A stretch of 64,000 bases of DNA. It comes from an uncultured Gammaproteobacteria bacterium. Its GTDB lineage: Bacteria > Pseudomonadota > Gammaproteobacteria > Xanthomonadales > Xanthomonadaceae. A model generated the notes under the pieces. The model saw only the letters and a program-made list of their open reading frames with translations, made no database searches and had not been told where the DNA came from. The position numbers and the translations under genes are program-made. Below are positions 58,539-64,000 of the stretch, piece after piece; the first letter of the stretch is position 1, and the number at the start of each line of letters is the position of its first letter. Where the stretch lies: the NCBI GenBank assembly GCA_946885735.1, contig CAMPGW010000005.1:3880-67879 (forward strand). Direction: 5' to 3'.

Positions 58539-59935
58539 TACCGGCGCTTGACGTGGCGCATCAGCCGGCGCCGCTTCGCCTGCTGGCGCTCGTTGAGTTC
58601 GTTGCGGCGGCCCTCGAAGGGATTCTCGCCTTCCTTGAAGATGAACTTCACCGGCGTGCCGACCAGCTTGAAGCGCTTGCGGAAGAAGTTCTCGAGGTAA
58701 CGGTGGTAGCTGTCGGGCAGGTCGCGCAACCGCGTACCGTGGACGACGAACAGCGGCGGATTCTCGCCGCCCGGATGGGCGAAGCGCAGCTTGGCGGGAT
58801 GTCCGCGCACCACCGGCGGCGGGAAGGCGACGATGGCCGCTTCCAGCGCGCGGTTGACTTCCGAGGTGCCGAAGTTCCGCGTCGCCGAGGCATGCGCGCG
58901 ATGGATGGCGGCGAACAACTCGCGCATGCCGGTGCCGTGCTTGGCGGAGATCGTGACCTGCTCGGCCCAGGGGCAGAAGGCGAGCTTTCGGTCGAGCAGC
59001 GCGCGCGTCTGGTCGCGCTGGTACTGGCTCTGCCCGTCCCACTTGTTGACCGCGACCACCAGGGCGCGCCCGGAGTCGAGCACATGGCCGAGCACGGTGG
59101 CGTCCTGCTCGGTCACGCCCTCGCCCGCGTCGAGCATGACCACCACGACTTCACTTTCCTGGATCGCCTGCAGCGTCTTGAACACGCTGAACTTCTCGAC
59201 CGCCTCCTCCACCTTCGAGCGGCGGCGCATGCCGGCGGTATCGACGAGGCGGTACTTGCGCCCTTCCCGGTCGAGATCCACGGCGATCGAATCGCGCGTG
59301 GTGCCGGGAACCTCGGAGGCGATGACGCGTTCCTCCCCGAGCAGGCGGTTGACCAGCGTCGACTTGCCCACGTTGGGCCGGCCGATGAAGGCGATGCGCA
59401 TGCGGCCGTCGTCCGGCGCGGGCTCCGCAGTTTCGTCGGGATCCGGGAGCCGAGCCTGCACGGCTGCCAGCAGGGTCGGGATGCCGCGCTGGTGCGAGGC
59501 GGCGATGGGCATCACGGTCTCGGCGCCGAAGCGCGCGAACTCGGCCACGCAGGCGGCTTCGTCGAGGCCGTCGGTCTTGTTCACCACCAGGAAGTACGGT
59601 TTCCCTGATTTCCGCAGCCAGGCCAGGATGTCCTGGTCGAGTGGCAGCGGACCTTCGCGCCCGTCCACCACGAACAGCACCAGGTCGGCTTCCTCGGCCG
59701 CGGCGCGGGACTGCTTTGCGGTTGCACCCGCCAAGCCGCTGTCGTCGCCACTGAGCCCGCCCGTGTCGCAGACCGCGAAGGGCCGCGCTTCGTCGAGCCG
59801 GCAGATGCCGTAATTGCGATCCCGGGTGACGCCCGGTTCGTCATGAACCAGGGCGTCGCGGCTGCGGGTCAGGCCATTGAACAGCGTCGACTTGCCGACG
59901 TTGGGTCGTCCGACCAGGGCGACCAGCGGCAGCAT
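58538..59935 (-). CDS. der: Ribosome-assembly GTPase Der (EngA)
   Basis: An essential double GTPase of 50S subunit maturation. The 465-residue protein has two G domains, each with [10 protein letters not shown] (at residues about 9 and 185), NKxD motifs ([18 protein letters not shown]) and DTAGM/DTGGL switches, and a C-terminal KH-like domain with a basic tail ([21 protein letters not shown]). Length and order are typical. It is 3 bp downstream of bamB and overlaps mobA. Confidence 0.96.
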   Translation of the reverse strand: MLPLVALVGRPNVGKSTLFNGLTRSRDALVHDEPGVTRDRNYGICRLDEARPFAVCDTGGLSGDDSGLAGATAKQSRAAAEEADLVLFVVDGREGPLPLDQDILAWLRKSGKPYFLVVNKTDGLDEAACVAEFARFGAETVMPIAASHQRGIPTLLAAVQARLPDPDETAEPAPDDGRMRIAFIGRPNVGKSTLVNRLLGEERVIASEVPGTTRDSIAVDLDREGRKYRLVDTAGMRRRSKVEEAVEKFSVFKTLQAIQESEVVVVMLDAGEGVTEQDATVLGHVLDSGRALVVAVNKWDGQSQYQRDQTRALLDRKLAFCPWAEQVTISAKHGTGMRELFAAIHRAHASATRNFGTSEVNRALEAAIVAFPPPVVRGHPAKLRFAHPGGENPPLFVVHGTRLRDLPDSYHRYLENFFRKRFKLVGTPVKFIFKEGENPFEGRRNELNERQQAKRRRLMRHVKRR

Positions 59936-59938
59936 GGC

Positions 59939-61162
59939 TCAGTTGCCCAGGCGGAAGGCCGCCAGCTCGCCTTCGTTGGATAGCGCGTACAGCACGCCCT
60001 CCGGCGAGACCTGCGGCGTGCCGCGCACGGCGGCGCGATCGATGCGTGTACGGCCGACCACGTCGCCGGTGTCCAGCTTGATCCAGTGCAGGTAACCCTC
60101 GAGGTCGCCGACCACGGCATATTCGCCATGCACGACAGGCGTCGTCAGCTGGCGCCGCTCGAGCAGGTTCTGCTTCCAGGCGGGGTTGCCGCTGTTGCGG
60201 TCCAGCGCCCAGACGTTGCCGCCGCGATCGCTGAGCAGCACCTTGTCGCCGGCGACGGCGACGCCGCCGTAGCTGCCGACGTCGTGCACCCACAGCGGCT
60301 GCCCGGTCGGGGCGACCAGCGCCATTACCTTGTCGTGAGCGCTTGCGACGTAAAGCTGGTCGCCGTCGATCACGATCTCGCCATCCACGTCGGCCATGCG
60401 CTCGAGTTCGGTGCGGCCATCCGGCTCGGCCACCACCTGTTCCCACACCTGCAGGCCGTCCTGGTCGCGCACTGCCACCAGCGAGCCATCGTCGTAGCCG
60501 ATGAAGGTCAGGCCATGCGCGCCCACCGGAGTCGAGTTGCCACGCACGGTCAGTGCGGGCAGGCCACGGTCGAACACCCACTTGCGGGTGCCGTCGGCAA
60601 GGTCGAGGCCGAAGACGCGCCCGTCGTTGGCCCTGACGATGACCCGGTCGGCGGTCACGCGCGGGGCGCTCAGCACCTCGGACGTCACCCGCGCCGACCA
60701 CTTCTGCTCGCCGCTATCGGCGGCGAACGCCACGACTTCGCCATTGCGGCCGCCGACGACCACGAGCCCGCTGCCGACGCCAGGGCTGCTGGTCAGACCG
60801 GCCTCGGGGGCCTTGCGCTTCCAGAAGGTGACCCAGCTACCGGTCTTCTCGACGCTGACGGCGTTGGCGACCCAGATTCGCTTGCCGGTGCCGGCGTCGA
60901 GGGCCACGACTTCGCCCTTGTCGTTGGTCGCGTAGATCCGATTGCCATCCAGCGCGGGATGCTGGCGCAGCCAGAGCCGGCCTTCGCCCTCGCCCAGGCT
61001 CGCGTCCCAGAGCTTGCTCACGCCGATCGGCGCGGCGAGCCTGGTGAGTTCCGCGGGTTCGTTGGCTTCGTTTTTGGAGGAGCCGCCGAACCAGCCCTTG
61101 ACGGTGCTGCACCCGGGGGCGACGGCCGCGATGGCGACGACGAGGAGGACGCGACGCAACAT
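59939..61162 (-). CDS. bamB: Outer-membrane assembly lipoprotein BamB
   Basis: The 407-residue protein has a lipobox ending VAPGC (Cys18) and eight PQQ-type beta-propeller repeats, for example GVSKLWDASLGEGEGRLWLRQHPALDGNRIYATNDKGEVVALDAGTGKRIW. It belongs to the BAM complex, which folds outer-membrane proteins, and helps hand substrates to BamA. It lies between yfgM and der on the same strand with 3-bp gaps, so it is co-transcribed. Confidence 0.95.
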   Translation of the reverse strand: MLRRVLLVVAIAAVAPGCSTVKGWFGGSSKNEANEPAELTRLAAPIGVSKLWDASLGEGEGRLWLRQHPALDGNRIYATNDKGEVVALDAGTGKRIWVANAVSVEKTGSWVTFWKRKAPEAGLTSSPGVGSGLVVVGGRNGEVVAFAADSGEQKWSARVTSEVLSAPRVTADRVIVRANDGRVFGLDLADGTRKWVFDRGLPALTVRGNSTPVGAHGLTFIGYDDGSLVAVRDQDGLQVWEQVVAEPDGRTELERMADVDGEIVIDGDQLYVASAHDKVMALVAPTGQPLWVHDVGSYGGVAVAGDKVLLSDRGGNVWALDRNSGNPAWKQNLLERRQLTTPVVHGEYAVVGDLEGYLHWIKLDTGDVVGRTRIDRAAVRGTPQVSPEGVLYALSNEGELAAFRLGN

Positions 61163-61165
61163 GGA

Positions 61166-61810
61166 TCAGGTCTCCGGCTTGGCGGGCGGTTGTCCGCCGG
61201 CATCGATGAGTTTGAGTTCGACCAGCTGGCGGGTGGCCGCGGCCTGGTCGAGGTGCGTCAGGGCGTTCTCGTAGGCCTTGCGGGCGGCTTCGCGTTCACC
61301 CTTGGCGGCGGCGATGTCGCCGCGCAACTCCGCCGCGATGCCGGGATAGCGGGTCTTCGCCATCGCATCGACGATCTTGGCCGCTTCGGCGGGCTTGCCC
61401 GCCACGAGCCACAACCTGGCCAGGCGCAGCTGTCGGATCTCGGCGATGTCCTCGCGTTCATGGGCGGGCGCGACCTGGAGGACCTTGATGGCCTCCTCCG
61501 TCTTGCCGCTCTCCTGCAGGAAAGCGGCATGGCGCAGCCGGGCCAGCGACGCGTAGGCGGTGTCGGCGTACTTGTCCGCCAGCTGGCTGGCAAAAGCCTG
61601 GACCTTCGCGGCGTCCTTGGCGGTGACGGCATCGGCGAGCGCCTGGTACTGGATGGCGGCCTCCTGCTGGTGCGTTTCACCACGCCCCTGCCACCACTTC
61701 CAGCCGAAGACCAGGCCCAGCCCGAGGGCGATGCCGAGGATGAGCGAGCCGCCGTTCTGCCGCAGCCAGGTGCGGACGCGTTCGCCCTGTTCGTGTTCGT
61801 CGAGTTCCAT
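61166..61810 (-). CDS. yfgM: YfgM-type ancillary SecYEG subunit (tetratricopeptide)
   Basis: The 214-residue protein has a short cytoplasmic N-terminus (MELDEHEQGERVRTWLRQNG), one membrane helix (about 22-41) and a periplasmic TPR-like domain rich in Ala/Leu (KYADTAYASLARLRHAAFLQ). YfgM binds the PpiD chaperone at the SecYEG translocon. Position directly upstream of bamB (3 bp gap) matches the conserved yfgM-bamB-der arrangement. Confidence 0.92.
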   Translation of the reverse strand: MELDEHEQGERVRTWLRQNGGSLILGIALGLGLVFGWKWWQGRGETHQQEAAIQYQALADAVTAKDAAKVQAFASQLADKYADTAYASLARLRHAAFLQESGKTEEAIKVLQVAPAHEREDIAEIRQLRLARLWLVAGKPAEAAKIVDAMAKTRYPGIAAELRGDIAAAKGEREAARKAYENALTHLDQAAATRQLVELKLIDAGGQPPAKPET

Positions 61811-61880
61811 CAGCGTGTCGTGTCCAGGCCGGTCGGGTGTCCGGCGGTTCCAGGGTCGTGGTCAGGGTGGGTCGGGCGCA

Positions 61881-62459
61881 TCAGTTGCGCGCGACGCCGC
61901 CGTCAGAGGATACCGTAAAGCGTCCGTGGTTCGCCGGCGCGTCCGCGGCGGGAGCGTCGGTGGCGACCGCGCTTTCGCGTGCGACGGGCTTTGCGAGCGC
62001 GGCCGCTGGCGACGGCGCGTGGGCGATCGCGGCGGGCGACGCCGCCCGCACCGCGCTGCGTCCCGGAGCCTGGTAGAGCAATGCCGCCGCCACCACGGCT
62101 GCGATGACCAGCAGCGTCATCAGCAGGTAACCCAGGGCCGCGCCGCCGAGGCCGCTGCGAGCCAGCGGGGCCGCGCCAATGCTGACAAGGGGCGGCGCCG
62201 GGCGACCGCGCACCACTTCGTCCGCCAGCGTGGCCGGCAATCCGAGCAAGCGCGCGTAGCTGCCCACATAGGAGCGCACGAAGATGGGAGCGCCGAGCCG
62301 GGCCCAGTCCTCCCTCTCGATGGCGTCGAGCACGGCGACCGGCAACTTCAGGCGCTGCGCGGCCAGGTCCAGGGTCCAGCGTTCCTTCTCCCTGGCGTGG
62401 CGGAAACGCAGGCCGATCGGATCTTCGAACAGGCTGTCCTGGAACGATTCGATGCTCAT
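61881..62459 (-). CDS. rodZ: Short RodZ-like HTH membrane protein
   Basis: The 192-residue protein has a Xre-type HTH region (about 15-65, GLRFRHAREKERWTLDLAAQRLKLP), one membrane helix (about 106-129) and a short Ala/Pro-rich periplasmic tail that ends without the usual DUF4115 domain. In E. coli RodZ (337 residues) anchors MreB and keeps rod shape. Here the tail is truncated; the protein may be a reduced form common in related bacteria. It overlaps pilF (ATGA) and is separated from yfgM by about 70 bp without a gene. Confidence 0.8.
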   Translation of the reverse strand: MSIESFQDSLFEDPIGLRFRHAREKERWTLDLAAQRLKLPVAVLDAIEREDWARLGAPIFVRSYVGSYARLLGLPATLADEVVRGRPAPPLVSIGAAPLARSGLGGAALGYLLMTLLVIAAVVAAALLYQAPGRSAVRAASPAAIAHAPSPAAALAKPVARESAVATDAPAADAPANHGRFTVSSDGGVARN

Positions 62460-63223
62460 GGCGACCGGACCCCCTCCCCAGTGGGTGCGTGATCGGGAAA
62501 CTCCTGCGATAGCCTCGCACGATAGCGCGCGGCGGCCTGCGCGTTGCCGGCGGCATCCTCGATGCGCGCGGCGAGTTCCAGCGTGGCCGCGTCCGCGCCG
62601 AGGGCGTCACGGCGTTGGACGAAGGCCTGGGCCTCGAACAGCTTGCCCTGTCGCAGCTCCAGGTCGGCCAGCAGGTAGAGCAAGGTCGGATCCTTGGGAC
62701 CGAAGACCAGGGCGCGACGCAGGTAATCCTCGGCCTGGGGCAGCTTGCCGGCGCCCAGGGCGCATTTGCCGGCATTGGCCAACGCCTGCATGGGCATGCG
62801 GTAGCTCGCGTCCGCCAGCGCCAGCACGAAGGCGCGATCGGCCCGATCGGCCTGGCCGCGCTCGCACAGCCAGGCACCGTGGGCATTGAGGACGACGCCG
62901 TCGGACGGCGCCAGCCGCAGTGCACGCTCGAAGGCGCGCCCCGCCGCCTCGTGCTCGCCCTGGCGCTGTTTGACCATGGCATCCAGTGCGTGCGCGCGCC
63001 CCGAACGCGGGTCGCTGGCGAGCGCCGTTTCCGTCCGCTCCGCGGCGCGCTCGAGATCGCCCTTGGCCAGGTAGCCCTCGGCGAGCGCGAGGTTCATCCG
63101 GCCCTTGGACGACAACGCCTCCCGCTCGGATTTGGCTTCGCCCGACGCGGTCTTGCCGCCGCTCGCGCAGCCGGCGAGAGAAAGGCACAGGCACAAAAGC
63201 CAGGCCTCAGGCCGCATCCGCAT
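62456..63223 (-). CDS. pilF: Type IV pilus biogenesis lipoprotein PilF/PilW
   Basis: The 255-residue TPR lipoprotein (lipobox LAGC, Cys19) helps assemble the PilQ secretin in the outer membrane. Six TPR-like repeats follow, for example [44 protein letters not shown]. The start is the ATG that gives [10 protein letters not shown]; an ATG 12 bp upstream is possible. It overlaps the end of rlmN and the start of rodZ, matching the conserved rlmN-pilF-rodZ order of gammaproteobacteria. Confidence 0.92.
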   Translation of the reverse strand: MRMRPEAWLLCLCLSLAGCASGGKTASGEAKSEREALSSKGRMNLALAEGYLAKGDLERAAERTETALASDPRSGRAHALDAMVKQRQGEHEAAGRAFERALRLAPSDGVVLNAHGAWLCERGQADRADRAFVLALADASYRMPMQALANAGKCALGAGKLPQAEDYLRRALVFGPKDPTLLYLLADLELRQGKLFEAQAFVQRRDALGADAATLELAARIEDAAGNAQAAARYRARLSQEFPDHAPTGEGVRSP

Positions 63224-64000
63224 TGCCCCCGGCATCGAGCTTGCGGCGGAATTCAGCCTGGCGACGGGTGCGGTCCATCACCTGGCCCTTGAGCTGGCCA
63301 CAGGCCGCGTCGATGTCCTCGCCGCGGGTGCGTCGCACCATCGTCAGCACCTGGCTGTCGAGCAGCACGGTCTGGAAGCGCCGGATGGTGTCGTCGTCCG
63401 AGCGCGCGTACTGCGTGCCCGGGAAGGGATTGAAGGGAATCAGGTTGACCTTCGCGGAATTCTCGCGCTGGACCTTGCGGTCGATGCCGCGCATCAGCTT
63501 GGCGAGCGCCTTCGCCTGCGCGGGGTCGTCGTTGATGCCCTTCATCAGGGTGTATTCGAAGGTGATCGAAGTGCGCGGCTTGCGCAGCGCGTAGCGTACG
63601 CAGGCCTCCATCAGCTCGGCGATCGGGTATTTCTTGTTCAGCGGCACCAGCTCGTTGCGCAGGGCGTCGTCGGGCGCGTGCAACGACACGGCGAGCGAGA
63701 CGTCGCTGGCCACCGAGAGCTTGTCGATCATCGGCACCAGGCCGGCGGTGGACAGGGTGACGCGCTTGTTGGCCAGGCCGAAGCCGTTGTCGTCTCGCAT
63801 CAGGCTCATCGCGCGCACGACGTTGTCGAAGTTCAGCAGTGGCTCGCCCATGCCCATCATTACCACGTTGGTGAGCTTGCGCTGGTGGTGCGGGACGTTG
63901 CCGAGGTGCCTGGCGGCCGTCCACACCTGGCCGATGATCTCGGCCGTGGACAGGTTGCGGTTGAAGCCTTCCTTGCCGGTGGAGCAGAAGCTGCAGTTCA
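63207..64000 (-). CDS. rlmN: 23S rRNA/tRNA methyltransferase RlmN, N-terminal end missing
   Basis: The gene runs off the right edge; the frame in the window encodes at least 264 residues of the C-terminal part. RlmN is a radical SAM enzyme that adds a methyl group to C2 of A2503 in 23S rRNA and A37 in some tRNAs. Near the window edge [25 protein letters not shown] contains the last two cluster cysteines of the CxxxCxxC motif. Further on [17 protein letters not shown] and the C-terminal [18 protein letters not shown] (with the methylated Cys) are seen. The gene overlaps pilF by 17 bp. Confidence 0.95.
   Translation of the reverse strand, partial: NCSFCSTGKEGFNRNLSTAEIIGQVWTAARHLGNVPHHQRKLTNVVMMGMGEPLLNFDNVVRAMSLMRDDNGFGLANKRVTLSTAGLVPMIDKLSVASDVSLAVSLHAPDDALRNELVPLNKKYPIAELMEACVRYALRKPRTSITFEYTLMKGINDDPAQAKALAKLMRGIDRKVQRENSAKVNLIPFNPFPGTQYARSDDDTIRRFQTVLLDSQVLTMVRRTRGEDIDAACGQLKGQVMDRTRRQAEFRRKLDAGGNADAA

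Noticed and set aside
1..64000. CRISPR array, tRNA or rRNA gene
   Set aside because: No regularly spaced repeats and no cloverleaf or rRNA-like stretch was noticed; a tRNAscan or Infernal run would settle small RNA genes.

Overview
The window looks like chromosome of a high-GC, facultatively denitrifying gammaproteobacterium. Xanthomonadaceae/Lysobacteraceae is the best guess, from the gene order rlmN-pilF-rodZ-yfgM-bamB-der and the protein sequences; genus cannot be read from the DNA. A large complete-looking transposon is inserted in the middle.

1-11.6 kb, chromosome: a nitrite/nitric-oxide respiration block. It holds a SCO1-like fragment, nirV and nirK (a copper nitrite reductase with a fused cytochrome c domain), a divergent porin, the operon norB(qNor)-nnrS-sirB2, and the pair hemN-fnr. 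FNR/Anr-type boxes lie before nirK, the porin gene, norB and hemN, so an oxygen-sensing Fnr made here probably controls the block, including its own operon. An FAD-linked oxidase gene closes the section.

11.65-50.04 kb, transposon of about 38.4 kb: both ends carry a near-identical 13-bp inverted repeat (AGTCAG[C/G]TTTTTT) and are flanked by the same 5-bp direct repeat GTCGG. The left end encodes a Tn5053/Tn7-like machinery (TniA DDE transposase, TniB ATPase, two TniQ-type proteins); a third TniQ-type protein sits at the far right end. Inner cargo: (a) a Zn/Cd/Co efflux cassette (czcI-like, czcCBA, PII-like, czcD, zntA, DUF3703); (b) a six-gene operon in which an AAA ATPase/subtilase pair of the IetAS type runs, mostly with overlapping stop and start codons, into a CD-NTase, a Cap15-like effector, a phospholipase-like secreted protein and an SGNH hydrolase; (c) a complete type II CBASS (capV, CD-NTase, cap2, cap3); (d) a TnpS/TnpT-type resolution module with a 13-7-13 palindrome between the two genes; (e) small unknown genes, an L,D-transpeptidase-like protein and a SEC-C protein.

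50.05-64 kb, chromosome: deoC-deoA-deoB (deoxynucleoside catabolism), a small lipoprotein gene, a GNAT-like gene, a PAS-GGDEF-LuxR protein, molybdopterin genes moeB(rhodanese fusion)-moeA-mobA, then der-bamB-yfgM, rodZ, pilF and the start-truncated rlmN.

The most interesting part is the fused-looking defence operon (31.27-38.16 kb): it may be one composite anti-phage system, or two systems recently joined. No CRISPR array, tRNA or rRNA gene was seen.
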